DNA of 64,000 nt from Thermogymnomonas acidicola JCM 13583 (GCF_001316105.1 NZ_BBCP01000001.1:124001-188000), one strand, 5' to 3'; numbered from the stretch's first letter, positions 9,510 through 20,500 are shown. Numbers and translations: made by a program. The notes: generated by a model from the letters alone, not told the origin.

Positions 9510-10782
9510 ATGATCACATCACAGACACAGGACATCATCCCCCGAGAAGTGGTACAACATAGTCCCGGACCTTCCAGAGCCACTTGCGCCCCCCAATTGA
9601 CAACAGCAGCGACAGGTCTTCCATTGAGCTGCTCAACAGCCTCCTGCCCAGGGAGGTGCTGAGGCAGGAGTTCACATTTAACAGGTACGAGAGGATACCT
9701 GACGAGGTAAGGGAGATATACGCGCAGATAGGCAGGCCCACGCCCCCCCTCTTCAGGGCCCGGCGGCTGGAGGACTTCCTGGGCTACAGGGGGGCAAGAT
9801 ATTCGTGAAGTTTGAGGGTGCCACTGCAACAGGCTCGCACAAGATAAACACTGCGGTGGCACAGGCCTACTACGCCGGTAAAGAGGGCATAGAGGAGGTC
9901 GTCACAGAGACCGGTGCGGGCCAGTGGGGCACAGCCACTGCCCTGGCTGCAACCATGAACGGAATAAGGAGCACGGTCTTCATGGTGAAGGTGAGCTACG
10001 AGCAGAAGCCGCTCAGGAAAAAGATCATGTCCCTGTACGGTGCCAGGGTGTATGCCAGCCCGTCCACCGAGACACCTTTCGGAAGGTCGGTCCTGGAGAA
10101 GGAGCCAGGGCACCCAGGCTCGCTGGGGGGGATAGCCATAAGCGAGGCCACTGAGTACGCCCTGGAGCACGGCATAAGGTACCTGGTCGGCAGTGTCATG
10201 AACGCTGTCCTCACCCACCAGAGCGTCATAGGGCTGGAGACGCAGAAGCAGCTCGAGCTGATGGGCGAGGAGGCCAACGTCCTCATAGGCTGTGTGGGCG
10301 GTGGCAGCAACTTCGGGGGGGGCTTCACATATCCCTTCATAGGTCAGGGCAAGGAGGTGGAGGCGATTGCGTCCACGGCGGAGGAGGTGCCCAAGCTCTC
10401 CAGGGGGGAGAGTTCAGGTACGACAGGATGGACACGGCTGGCGTCCTGCCGTCGGTGAAGATGTACTCCCTTGGCGCTGATTTTGTCCCCCAAGAAGATA
10501 TACGCGGGGGGGCCTCCGCTACCACGGTGCCTCACCGTCCCTCTCAGTGCTTGTTAAGAACGGGATCGTGAGGCCAGAGGAGGTCGGCGAGGCAGAGGTC
10601 ATCGAGGCGCTGCAGGTCTTCGCGAGGACGCAGGGCATAGTGCTGCGCCGGAGTCCGGGCACGCCATAGCGTCGCTCATACGGTACTGCAGGGCCCACAG
10701 GGAGGAGAGAAAGAACATTGTGGTGAATGTGAGCGGCCACGGCCTCCTGGACCTCTCCATATTCGACAGGGTGGGAATATGA
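9510..10782 (+). CDS. trpB: Tryptophan synthase beta chain, TrpB2 type
   Basis: Joins indole and serine to make tryptophan (PLP enzyme). Type-2 features: long N-terminal part with [10 protein letters not shown] and [11 protein letters not shown]; the PLP lysine in [26 protein letters not shown]; the phosphate-binding [11 protein letters not shown]; and a C-terminal [12 protein letters not shown]. About 424 residues when joined. The frame is broken about six times: C5 near 9542, G6 near 9793, G6 near 10415, C5 near 10490, G7 near 10507, and a lost C near 10643. Every break restores a textbook motif in the next frame. ATG 9510. The stop overlaps the trpA start (ATGA), first gene of the operon. 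Confidence 0.93.
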
Positions 10783-11522
10783 GGAAACTGATCCTCTACC
10801 TCACCTTCAACTACCCATCGCCAGACACCTTCACAAGGTTCCTGGATGAGGTCTCCAGGCTCCCGGTGGACTACGTGGAGCTCGGCCTGCCTACCCAGAA
10901 CCCTGTCTATGATGGCCCAGCGATCAGGCAGACACACAGCGGCACCAGGAGGCCCAGTGCGGAGGAGATGTCACGGGCTGTGAAGAAGCTCCACGGTGCT
11001 GGCATAAGGACATACTTCCTGCAGTACTTCCGGGACATAGAGGGGGGGCAGAGGGACACATTCCTCACCACTGTAAACGCCTCGGGTGCTGACGGCATAC
11101 TGCTCCCTGACCTGCTTATCGATTTCTTTCAGGGGGCCGAGGGCACATACACGCTGTGCACAGCCACGGCCTTGACTTCGTGCCCTTCTTCAACCCGGCG
11201 ATGCCTGACAGGACGATCTCGAGGTTCTCTTCCATAACGCGCTCGTGGGCCTACTGCGGCCTGATACCATCGACCGGGATAAACGTGCCCTATGACCAGG
11301 GGGGCTGTGGTGGAGAGGATGCTGTCGCTCCTCAGGGGGGGCAGGGAGGTCAACTTCGGCTTCGGGCTCAGGAGCCTGGAAGACGTGAGGAAGCTCGTTT
11401 CAGGGAGGGATGTTGGGGGGGTGGCTATAGGCACAGCCCTCATCCCATACGTGAGGGAGGGCGACTTGGAAGGCTTCAGGAAGTTCGTCACTGAACTGAG
11501 GGGTGTTCTCTGTGATTCCTGA
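10779..11522 (+). CDS. trpA: Tryptophan synthase alpha chain
   Basis: Releases indole from indole-3-glycerol phosphate and channels it to TrpB. TIM-barrel residues are visible: YVELGLPTQNPVYDGPAIR with the catalytic Glu, GADGILLPDL with the catalytic Asp, and a C-terminal phosphate site FGFGLRSLEDVRKLV. About 247 residues. Frame breaks: near 11157, where a lost C turns LCHSHGLDFVPFF out of frame, and near 11295. GG pairs at RDVGGVAIGTAL and LRGGREV come from G7 tracts. It overlaps trpB upstream by 4 nt and trpD downstream by 11 nt. Confidence 0.9.
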
Positions 11523-12534
11523 GATGGAGAACCTGGTATCAGGCAGCGTCCTCGGGAGGGAAGAGGCCAGGAACCTCATGCTCTACCTGGCTTCCGAGAG
11601 GTCAAGCGATGCGGAGAGGGCTGCATTCCTGGCGGCCTGAAGGTCAGGGGCGAGAGGCCGCAGGAGGTGGAGGGCTTCGTGGACGCGCTCAGGTCCTTGG
11701 CGTCCATGGGCCGTATTTCAGGGGGTCACGGACATAGTTGGTACGGGCGGTGATGGCAAGAACACCATAAACGTGAGCACCGCTGCGGCAATAGTGTGCG
11801 CTTCCATGGGTATAAGGGTTGCCAAGCACGGCAACTACGGTATAACCGGGACTCACGGGAGCGCCGACTTCGTGAGGTTCCTGGGCTTCAGGACAGATTT
11901 CAGCGCAGCCGAGGCGGAGAGCATACTCGAGGCCTCAGGGTTCCTCTACATCCTGGCACCCCTACACAACAGGAGCTTTGGCCGGTTCTCCAGGGTGAGG
12001 AAGGAACTGGGCTTCAGGAGCGTCTTCAACTACCTGGGGGGGCCCTGACAAACCCTGCCGACCCGGACAGGATCGTGGCCGGTGCGTCCACAGAGCACGC
12101 GTACGAGATGTTCGTGCAGGTGCTTTCCGCCAGGGGGGGTAAGGACGCAGCAGTGGTGATGTCCGAGGACGGCATGGACGAGGTCTCTCCCTTCGGGGGC
12201 CACGAGGATAACCTTCACGGGCCGCCTCAGGGGGGGGACCATGCACCTCGAACCCCTTTCGGTCACCGGCTTCAGGCCCAGGGAGGAGGAGTGCATAGAG
12301 AAGGACCCTGAAGCCTCTTTCTACAAGGCCCTGGGCGGCCTCCTGGGAACCAACAGGGATGCCCAGGCCTTCATAGCGCTTAACTGTGCCCCCGCCCTCA
12401 TGATAAACGGCCTCTATTCGGGTTTCAGCGAGGCGTACGGTGCCGCCATGAGGCATATCTCATCCGGATCGGTCAGGAGTTACCTGGAGGGGGGGAGGCT
12501 GGGTGTCAGGCTCGCAGAGCTGCAGAGGGCGTGA
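11512..12534 (+). CDS. trpD: Anthranilate phosphoribosyltransferase
   Basis: Transfers phosphoribose from PRPP to anthranilate. The PRPP and catalytic motif GTGGDGKNTINVSTAAA is seen near 11740-11795, with VAKHGNYGITGTHGSAD and FNYLGGPLTNPA further on, all diagnostic. Start GTG 11512 overlaps trpA; ATG 11524 in the same frame is the alternative. About 340 residues. Frame lost near 11638 and 11711 (single C missing in each), at G5 near 11725, at a G7 near 12040, and in the G tracts near 12200-12237. The end (GRLGVRLAELQRA) overlaps the trpF start as GTGA. Confidence 0.9.
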
Positions 12535-13135
12535 GACCCTGTTCAAGGTGTGCGGCATCACCAACGTGGACGATGCTGTGATGGCAGCAGGGGGGGCCGG
12601 AGCGGACATGGTCGGCGTCATAATGGACAAGAAAGTGGTGAGGCACGGCGACAGGAGGACTGTGGAGGAGATAGCGTCCATGGGCATCCCGGTTGTCACG
12701 GTGCACACGTCCATGCCCGCCAGTGTAGGTTCGGAGAGGTACGTGCAGCTGCACTTCCCCCCCCACGGCGCCAGGGAGGTGGAGGAAGCGAGGTCGATGG
12801 GTGTCGGGGGGGTGATATCCGTGGTGAACTCAGGTACGCTGGGGGGGATATGCTCTCAAGGTACAGTGAGTGCAGGGAGGCAGGCTCTGAGATAGTGCTC
12901 GTGGAGGACAGGTCCGGCATAGCAAGGAGGACGGACATCCTGGAGGCATTTTCAGGCCTTCCAGCGTCGGTTTCGCAGGCAACGTGTCCTCTGCTGACCT
13001 GGAAACGCTCATGCGCTTCAGGCCCCGCCTGATCGACCTGAGCAGGTCACTGGAGCAGAGCCGGGAAAGAAGGACGCCAGGAAGGTGGAGGAGTTCTTCA
13101 GGGAGGTGAGGAGGCTTGCCCCCCCTCTACACTGA
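12531..13135 (+). CDS. trpF: Phosphoribosylanthranilate isomerase
   Basis: Amadori isomerase of the tryptophan pathway. The catalytic-Cys motif KVCGITNVDDA is near the N-terminus and VLVEDRSGIARRTD further on. The C-terminus is inferred as SPGKKDARKVEEFF, the usual TrpF ending. I set the start at GTG 12531, overlapping the trpD stop (GTGA): restoring one lost C gives MRPLFKVCGITN, the normal N-terminus. The stop at 13133-13135 lies inside the next gene. Several frame breaks occur at C and G tracts (about 12537, 12841, 12960-13070). Length about 200 residues, typical. Confidence 0.82.
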
Positions 13136-14259
13136 CCTCGAATCGCTCGCCAGCGGATACCGCTCCTTCATGTATATATGCAGGTTCGATGCCGAGAGGG
13201 TCAGGGGGGGAGAGGAGAGCCTCTTCCTCTCCTCGAGGGAACCACTATCACTAGAGGGCGGGTCACTGCATGCCCTGGACGAGGTTGACGGTGAGACGCC
13301 GGTTGTGGTCAGCTATGACTTCGTGTCCGAGGCGTACCCATCGCTGAGGTTCAGGAGGAGTGGCTGGCCCCAGGTCATGCTCATGGAACCTGATGAGGTA
13401 ATGCATGGAAACTTTGTGAGGGAGAGGCCCCCCCTCCAGGAGGTACCCTGCAAGGGTGGAGGTGGATACTGGCCTCATGTCCTCAATATCGGAGGCGGTG
13501 GAGAGGATCAGGGCAGGAGAGCTCCTGCAGGTTGTGCTCTCCCGCCGCATATACCTGGGCCAGGTTGACCCGTTCTCAACACTCTCAAGGTACATGGAGG
13601 GTGACCGCTCCCTCTACGTCTACATGTACAGTGATGGGAAGAGGCTCATACTGGGCAGCTCCCCCTGAGAAGGTGGTCACGAGGTCAGGCAGGGAACTCG
13701 TGATTAACCCGATAGCAGGTACGAGGCGCAGGGGGGGGAGGAACATGGAGGAAGACCTGGCGCTGGAGGAGGAGCTGAGGAGGGACGAGAAGGAGCTGCT
13801 GGAGCACAGGATGCTTGTGGACCTGGCAAGGAACGACCTCGCAAGGTCTCAATCCCGGGCTCCGTGAGGGTCACATCGTCCATGGAGGTGCATAGGTACG
13901 CCAGTGTCCAGCACCTTGTGAGCACAGTCGTAGGGAGGATGCGGGAGGGCATTGGCAACCTCGATGTCCTCAGGGCAGTGTTCCCGGCCGGAACGGTCTC
14001 TGGTGCACCCAAGGAGAGGGCCATGGAGCTCATCGACCTCTACGAGGCTTACCCGAGGGGGGGCGCCTACTCTGGGGGGGCCATAGGCACGGTCTCCAGG
14101 GACAGGATGGACCTTGCCCTGCTGATAAGGACGATCTTCAGGGACGAGACAGGCACCTATGTCCAGGCCGGCGCGGGAATAGTGAAGGACTCCAGGCCCG
14201 AGAGGGAAATGGAGGAGATGAGCGAGAAGATAGGCACGATTATGGGGGGGGTGTCATAG
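13116..14259 (+). CDS. trpE: Anthranilate synthase component I
   Basis: Makes anthranilate from chorismate with ammonia from TrpG. Chorismate-binding fold motifs: [41 protein letters not shown], and a C-terminal [13 protein letters not shown]. About 380 residues, short like other archaeal TrpE. In its frame a stop at 13107 precedes the only usable initiator, TTG 13116, so translation probably couples to trpF, which it overlaps by 20 nt. Frame breaks near 13440, 13660 and 13845. G7 tracts add Gly in [11 protein letters not shown] (family RGxYxGAIG). Confidence 0.9.
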
Positions 14260-14828
14260 CTGAGGGTCTTAGTGGTGGACAACCATGATTCGTTCGTCTA
14301 CAACCTCGTGCAGCTCATAGAAGAGCAGGGCGCGGACGTGAGGGTGATATACAATGACATGGTAACGCCGAAGTCCGCACTCTCCTTCGACAGGGTCGTC
14401 ATATCCCTGGCCCCGGCACGCCCCCTTGTCGCCAGGGACAGGGGGGGCCACCTGCTTGAGATGCTGGAGAACGACCCGGTTAAGACCCTGGGGGGGTGTG
14501 CTTCGGACACCAGGTCATCGGGTATTTCTTGGGCTCCAGGGTGATCAGGGCAGGGAAGCTCATGCACGGACAGGTGGACGGCATACTGAACAGTGGGGGG
14601 GTGGCGTCCTGAGGGGGGCTTCCGCAGAGGTTCGTGGCCATAAGGTACCACTCACTGGCCATAGAGCCGTCTGACAGGGTCGTTGTGGATGCTGTGGCGG
14701 AGAGTGATGGCACGGTCATGGCGTTCCACTCCACTGATGGGAGGTTCATGGGGGGGGTGCAGTTCCACCCTGAGAGCTACTATTCCGAGCACGGTTCCGA
14801 TATAATAAGGAACTTCCTGGGTGACTGA
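14260..14828 (+). CDS. trpG: Anthranilate synthase glutamine amidotransferase component
   Basis: Class I glutamine amidotransferase that feeds ammonia to TrpE. N-terminus RVLVVDNHDSFVYNLVQLIEEQ and C-terminus MGGVQFHPESYYSEHG with the catalytic His-x-Glu; the nucleophile region falls where frames break (about 14405, 14480, 14500). The expected ISPGPGTP is recovered if one C is restored near 14407. The beta-1 strand requires a start before GTG 14272; CTG 14260, directly after the trpE stop, is the only candidate, so the true initiator is uncertain. It ends one base before the trpC ATG. Confidence 0.85.
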
Positions 14829-14829
14829 C

Positions 14830-15576
14830 ATGTCGGTTGTGGATGAAATATACAGGCTCAACAGGGAGAGGCGGAAGGACAGCATGGAGAGGGCTAGGGG
14901 GGGAGTGAGGAGCATGGTCTCCGAGATCTCCAGGATCAACTCGAGGGGGAAGATAGGGATCATAGTGGAGTTCAAGCGCAGGTCACCCTCAGGCTTCTCC
15001 CTGGCAAGGGACACAAAGCCATACCAGTACCTCTCGAATATGAGGAACGAGCGCGTTGTGGGCTACAGCGTGCTGACGGAGGAGAGGTACTTCGGCGGGT
15101 CCTTCCGGGACCTGCAGGAGTGCCAGGGTCTGGGAAAACCGTTGCTGGCGAAGGACTTCATAGCCACAGTGGATATGATAGACGCCGAGTACAGCGCAGG
15201 CGCGGATGTAATTCTGCTCATCGCCGACTTCCTTCCAGATGCCAGGATCAGGGAACTCGTCTCCCATGCCCACAGTGATGGCATGGAGGTGCTGCTTGAG
15301 TTCCATGAGATATCAAGGATCCCGTCTGTCAGGTCCGCAGGCGCCGACATGGTGGGCTACAACAGGAGGGACCTGCGGACAATGTCGATGGACCCGCATG
15401 AGGGGGAAGTGGTCTCAAGGCTCCTCGACATGGACTGCCCCGTAGTGCTGGAGAGCGGGATATCAAGTTCGAACCTCTCCTCCTCCATACTGGACGGGTT
15501 CAATGCAATCCTCGTCGGGACATCGCTGCTAAACGGCGACGACCTCTTCTCTGCACTGGAGGCTGTGGGCATATGA
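14830..15576 (+). CDS. trpC: Indole-3-glycerol phosphate synthase
   Basis: Ring-closing TIM-barrel enzyme of tryptophan synthesis. Motifs: IVEFKRRSPSGF (catalytic Lys), YSVLTEERYFGGSFRDL, KPLLAKDFI (catalytic Lys), LLEFHE, GYNRRDLRT, and VVLESGISS near the end. 248 residues, intact frame. ATG 14830 follows the trpG stop by one base; GTG 14821 in the same frame would overlap it. One in-frame G7 near 14898 gives RARGGVRS. The stop overlaps the DAHP synthase ATG (ATGA). Confidence 0.93.
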   Translation: MSVVDEIYRLNRERRKDSMERARGGVRSMVSEISRINSRGKIGIIVEFKRRSPSGFSLARDTKPYQYLSNMRNERVVGYSVLTEERYFGGSFRDLQECQGLGKPLLAKDFIATVDMIDAEYSAGADVILLIADFLPDARIRELVSHAHSDGMEVLLEFHEISRIPSVRSAGADMVGYNRRDLRTMSMDPHEGEVVSRLLDMDCPVVLESGISSSNLSSSILDGFNAILVGTSLLNGDDLFSALEAVGI

Positions 15577-16343
15577 GGGACTTCATGTTCATTGCTGGGC
15601 CATGCGCTGTGGAGAGCAGGGAGCAGATCATGGAGCGGCGCACTTCCTCTCCTCACTGGGCATAAGGTACCTGAGGGGGGAGGAGCGTTCAAGCCCAGGA
15701 CGGACCCGGACAGCTTCCAGGGCCTCGGGGGGGAGGCAGGCCTTAGGTACCTCAGGGAAGCTGCAGACACGTACGGGATGAAGGTCGTCTCTGAGGTCAT
15801 GAGCGAGGAGCAGATACCACTGGCCGAGGAGCTCATAGATGTCCTGCAGATAGGCTCACGCAACTGCCAGAACTTCTCACTGCTCAGGAAGGTGGGCGCG
15901 GTGGGGGGGAAGCCTGTGCTCCTCAAGAGGGGGGGCTTCGGCATGACGGTGGATGAGTTCCTGAAGGCCTCAAGGTACATTGAGAAGGAGGGGGGGAACA
16001 CTGAGATCATACTTGTGGAGAGAGGCATAAGGACCTTCGAGCAGTCCACCAGGTTCACCCTTGACATATCCGCAGTGCCCGTGATCAAGGAGAGGTGCAG
16101 TTACCCCGTGGTCGTCGACCCGAGCCACCCTGCAGGTCAAAGGAGGTACGTGGAGCCCCCCCTGGCCCTGGCAGGAGTGGCAGCGGGCGCAGACGGCTCA
16201 TGGTGGAGGTCCACCCTGATCCCGATAGGGCGCTGAGCGATGCCAGGCAGCAGCTGGATTTCCAGTCCTTCGCACGCCTTCATTCAAGGGTCCAGGCCCT
16301 CCTCTCCTCCCTCTCCCCCCCCATCGACCAGGAGGCACGCTAG
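15573..16343 (+). CDS. aroF: 3-deoxy-7-phosphoheptulonate synthase (DAHP synthase, type I-beta)
   Basis: Condenses phosphoenolpyruvate and erythrose 4-phosphate, the entry to the shikimate pathway. N-terminus MRDFMFIAGPCAVESREQI, then GGAFKPRTDPDSFQGLG, QIGSRNCQNFSLL, KPVLLKRG, ILVERGIRTFE, and VVVDPSHPAGQRRYV, all diagnostic of the short archaeal/Bacillus type. Placing the committed aromatic enzyme last in the trp operon suggests the operon drives carbon into tryptophan as a unit. Frame breaks near 15638, 15672 and 16195; in-frame G7 tracts add Gly in LKRGGFGM and KEGGNTEI. Confidence 0.92.
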
Positions 16344-16353
16344 GGATCGAACG

Positions 16354-16361
16354 TATAAATA
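16354..16361 (+). promoter_or_regulatory. TATA box for pyruvate kinase
   Basis: TATAAATA lies 23-30 nt before ATG 16384, the classic spacing for a leaderless archaeal transcript. Confidence 0.7.
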
Positions 16362-16383
16362 CGGAGTGGGCTTACTTCAGAGC

Positions 16384-18089
16384 ATGGCCTCAATGAAGAT
16401 CATAGCGACCATAGGGCCTGCTTGCTCCGACCCGGAGACGCTTAAGGGCATGGTGAGGGCTGGCCTCAACAACGTGAGGATAAACACGGCGCACATAGAG
16501 AAGGGCTACATAACCAAGATAAGGAAGATGGTCGACCAGGTGAACGAGGAGACGAAGGCCAGCGTGGGCATAATGGTCGACCTCAAGGGCCCGGAGCTGA
16601 GGACGAGGGCGTACGATGGGGGGGGCAGGATGGAGATAAAGGCTGGGAACACGTACAGGTTCTCTGATGACGAGAGCGATCCAAGGAACATAGGTGTCAA
16701 CTACCTGAACGTCATAGACACCCTTGAGCCTGGAGACCTGATCCTGGTGAGCGACGGCAAGATCACCCTCAGGGTGGTGCAGAAGTCTGGCAACACCGTT
16801 GAGGTGAAGGCCCTGGACTCAGGGGGGGTGATCAGGGACAGGGGGGGAAGGATAAACATACCGGGAAAGGTGCTGAACCTCGGCGTCACAACGGAGAGGG
16901 ACGAGTTGTTCATAAAGGAGGGCATCGAGGCCGGGGGGGTGGAGTTCTTTGCCCTCTCATTCGTGCAGACAAGGGAGAACGTTGAAGAGCTCCAGGAGCT
17001 GGTGATGTCACAGGGCGGTGACCAGCTTATCGTTTCAAAGATCGAGACGAAGAGCGGCCTCCAGAATATATCGGACATAAGCAGGGTCTCGGACTTCATC
17101 ATGGTGGCAAGGGGGGGCGACCTTGGGGGGGTGGAGATGCCGCTTGAGGAGGTCATAGTGGCGCAGAAGCAGATCATAAGGGAATCGCACAAGCACGGCG
17201 TACCGACAATAGTGGCTACCCAGGTGCTGGAGAGCATGGTGTCTAACCCTGTGCCCACCAGGGCGGAGGTATCGGACGTGACCAACGCCATACTGGACAA
17301 CGCTGACGTCCTCATGCTCTCAGAGGAGACCGCGATAGGAAAGTATCCTGTGGAGTCTGTGGAGTACCTGAAAAACATAAGTGAGTACGTGGAACGCTCC
17401 TACGGCAACTTCGCAGGGCCGGAGGAGTTCCTTGGGAACAGGATCGCCTATTCCATAGCCATGGCTGCCAGGGTCGTGGCCAGCGAGATAAGGGCCGCAG
17501 GCATACTGGCGTTCACCCAGAGTGGCAACACGGCCAAGATGCTCTCCGCCGTGCGCCCGCCCTGCCCGGTGTACGCAGTGACCACGAACCGAAGATGCCG
17601 GCCCGCCTGAGCCTCTACAGGGACGTCATACCTCTCTACATACCTCAGGAGGAGGGCCAGAAACTCACACAGCTGAACGCGCTGGAGTGGCTACTGGAGA
17701 AGGGCATGTTCGAGAAGGGGGGGTCCCGGCTGGTCATAACGAGCGGTGCACCGTACTTCCTATTTGGCGGCACCAACGAGGTCAGGATCGCAACGGTTGG
17801 CAGGTTCATAGGCCGCGGCTATCCGTGCGGAAAATCAACGGACGGCGTGGTGACCAGGAACATCGATGGCACCGGCGATGTGCTCATAACAGATTCGCTC
17901 TCTGAAAGGGACATGGATAGGTACGGGAAGTTCAGGTGTGTCGTGTGCACCTCGAGCGTACCACACAGGCTCCTGAGGGAACTGACATCCAGGGGCGTTA
18001 CAGTGCTGTCTAACACCAGGCTGGCTGGAGATGTGAAGGAGGGCGATCACGTGACTGTTGATGGGGACACGGGCGTGATAAATGGATAG
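16384..18089 (+). CDS. pyk: Pyruvate kinase with C-terminal extension
   Basis: Last glycolytic step, PEP plus ADP to pyruvate plus ATP. N-terminus MKIIATIGPACSDPETL, metal and substrate motifs VDLKGPELRTR, SKIETKSGL, the active-site loop, then VATQVLESM and LSEETAIGKYPVE. After the usual C-terminal domain come about 85 further residues ending EGDHVTVDGDTGVI, like the PEP-utiliser extra C-terminal sequence known in some pyruvate kinases. About 568 residues. One frameshift near 17590 (AACCGAAG for expected AACCCGAAG). The active-site loop reads ARGGDLGGVE where the family has ARGDLGVE, because of two G7 tracts at 17111-17117 and 17125-17131. Confidence 0.93.
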
Positions 18090-18097
18090 GGGGACGG

Positions 18098-19583
18098 TCA
18101 CTGGACGAGGTCGTCCCTGACCGTGTTTATGTGCAGCTCCCTGCCGGAATAGTCTATGTAGATGTTTTTCACTTTCACGTACTCCTCTATGCCGTATCTG
18201 CTGCCCTCTCCCGCCTGGCCCGTGAGCCTGAAGCCGGTGTGGTACCCCCCCTGTGACGCCTCCGGGCCCGGCATGTTCACATACAGCTCGCCGAACCTTA
18301 CCTTCTCGAAGGCAGTGAACATGAGGTTCGGGTCCTTCGTGAAGAGGTATGATGCCAGGCCGTACTTGGAATCGTTGGCCTTCCTGATGGCGTCATCGAA
18401 ATCGCTCACTGGCATTGCACCCAGGACAGGCCCGAAGACCTCCTCCTGGAATATCTCGTCGCCCTGCTTCACGTTGCTGAGTATGGTGGGCTGGAAGAAG
18501 TACCCGTTGGCCAGCTTCCCTGGCAGGTTAGGCCTGGAACCGCCGAGGAGCACCTGGGCACCATCAGACACTGCATCTTTCACGAACTTCTCCGTGGTCT
18601 GCACGGCCCCCTTGTTTATGAGCGGGCCCATGTCCGCCTCCCTGGGGGGGTCCCCGACCCTGAGCCTGGACGCGGCCTTAACGAACCTGTCCAGGAAGTT
18701 TTCGAATATGTCCTCGTGTATGTAGAGCCTCTCCGCTGCTATGCATGACTGCCCGGCGTTCCAGAACTTGGCCCATATGAGGGTCTTTATGGCGTTCTTT
18801 ATGTCCGCGTCCTTCCAGACTATGAACGGCGCCTTGCCACCGAGTTCGAGGATCAGCTTCGCCATGTTCTTCGAGGCCTTCTCCATTATCCTCTGCCCCC
18901 CCGTGGCCGTGGAGCCTGTCATCGTCACCACAGAAACCTTCCTGTGCGATACTATGTAATCCCCTATCTCTGAGCCCTTTCCCGTGACCAGGTTCAGGAC
19001 ACCCTTCGGTACGCCAGCTTCAATGAACTTCTTCACAAGCCACTCGGCAGTGAACGGCGTGTCGCTGCTGGGCTTCAGGACAACGGTGTTTCCCGTGAGG
19101 AGGGCGGGCGCCAGCTTCCTGGCAACCATCTGCCGGGAAGTTCCAGGGTGTGAGTGCCACCACTATGCCGTAAGGCACCTTGTACTGGAATATCTTCCTG
19201 GTGCTGTTCGCTCCCTCGACGACCTCGCCATTGATCTTCCTGGCGAACTCCGCATAGTACTGTATCTGGTCTATGACACCGTCGACCTCCTCCTTGGCTT
19301 CCTTCAGTATCTTCCCGTTCTCGTTCATCAGCAGCTGCTCCAGTTCGCCCCCCCTGTCCTTCTCTATGAGTTCCCTGGCCCTGTAGAGTATCTTGGACCT
19401 CGCAACGGAGCCCATCTCGTTCCAGGCCTCAAAGGCCTCCTCCGCAGCGTCTATGGCCCTGTCCACGTCTTCCTTGGTGGCTGCGGGGAACTTGCCAAGT
19501 ACCTCTCCTGTTACCGGGTTGTACTTTTCTATGGTCTCACCGCTGGAGGAGTCCACCCACTGACCGTCGATGTAGAGCTTCAT
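18098..19583 (-). CDS. NAD(P)-dependent aldehyde dehydrogenase
   Basis: About 495 residues. ALDH hallmarks: VALTPWNFP, LKPSSDTP, the catalytic Glu in LELGGKAP, the catalytic Cys in WNAGQSC, and EEVFGPVL. In Thermoplasma a member of this family is the glyceraldehyde dehydrogenase of the non-phosphorylating Entner-Doudoroff pathway; with glucose dehydrogenase also in this window, that role is plausible but not proven. Succinate semialdehyde or lactaldehyde are alternatives. One frameshift near 19130 (expected WNFPADGWQ-like loop). ATG 19583. It converges tail-to-tail on pyk with 8 nt between stops. Confidence 0.9.
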
Positions 19584-19621
19584 GGTTTAATGATTTGTAC
19601 ATCGGATAAAAAGTATTGCTG

Positions 19622-20473
19622 TCACGCATCTGTCTGTGGCCAATCCTCCCTGGGGTAGGAGCCTATCACCTTCATCTCTGTGACCATTGAGGATATGTCC
19701 GAGAGCGCAGACCTCACAGCACTGTCATCCTCGTGGCCGTGCAGGTCAAAGAAGAACCTGTACCTCCAGGGCTTCTCCTTCTCCGGCCTCGATACAACCA
19801 TGCTCAGGTTTATCAAACGCTCTGCAAATGGTGTCAGGAGCCTGTGGAGGGACCCCCCCGGGCCATCGTCCCTCAGCACAAGTGTCAGCGAGGTCTTGTC
19901 CCTACCGGTCCTCGGAGGCCTACCACGGCCCAGGCATATGAACCTGGTCAGGTTGAACCTGTAGTCCGACATGTCCTGTGCGATCACCCGGAGACCGTAC
20001 TTCTGGGCCAGCCACGGTGGGCCTACCACCGCTGTGTCCTCCCTGTTCGCAGCTTCGATCGCACCCGCGGAAGTGGATGAAACAGAGATTATTTCAGCGT
20101 TCGGAAACATGGCTCTTATCCTGCCCTCGCACTGGGCAAGGGCCTGCGGGTGGGAGACCACCCTTCTTATGTCTGTGCCAACTGCGAGGAGCGCCTGCCT
20201 CACGCTAACGATCTTCTCTGCAACGATCCTCAGGCCCGTTGATGTCAGGGCATCGAGCACGGGAGTTACAGGGCCCTCTATGGAGTTCTCCACCGGAAGC
20301 ACGCAGTATTCGGTGCTGCCGGCCTCTGCAAGTTCTATGGCCTCCCTGAAGCCCCCCCTGCAGAACGCGATCTCGGCCCTGCTGAACATGCTCCTCACAG
20401 CGAACTCGCTCCATGTCCCCCCCTCAGGGCCAAGGCATGACACCCTGACCCCCCCAGCTCCCTTGGTCTCCAT
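19622..20473 (-). CDS. pheA: Prephenate dehydratase with ACT domain
   Basis: Converts prephenate to phenylpyruvate for phenylalanine. 283 residues, intact. Motifs: VSCLGPEGGTWSEFA (family GPxGTxS, with an extra Gly from tract expansion), LPVENSIEG, VVSHPQALAQC, and the catalytic FNLTRFICL. The C-terminal ACT regulatory domain contains the phenylalanine-sensing type motif SRPEKEKPWRYRFFFD, so feedback inhibition is likely. No chorismate mutase domain is present. ATG 20473 is 28-37 nt downstream of a TATA box. Confidence 0.93.
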   Translation of the reverse strand: METKGAGGVRVSCLGPEGGTWSEFAVRSMFSRAEIAFCRGGFREAIELAEAGSTEYCVLPVENSIEGPVTPVLDALTSTGLRIVAEKIVSVRQALLAVGTDIRRVVSHPQALAQCEGRIRAMFPNAEIISVSSTSAGAIEAANREDTAVVGPPWLAQKYGLRVIAQDMSDYRFNLTRFICLGRGRPPRTGRDKTSLTLVLRDDGPGGSLHRLLTPFAERLINLSMVVSRPEKEKPWRYRFFFDLHGHEDDSAVRSALSDISSMVTEMKVIGSYPREDWPQTDA

Positions 20474-20500
20474 ACGGCGCAGGTGGTCAGGGTATCGATC

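Noticed and set aside
9494-10218. Minus-strand frames opposite trpB
   Set aside because: Antisense shadows; the plus strand encodes all TrpB2 motifs.
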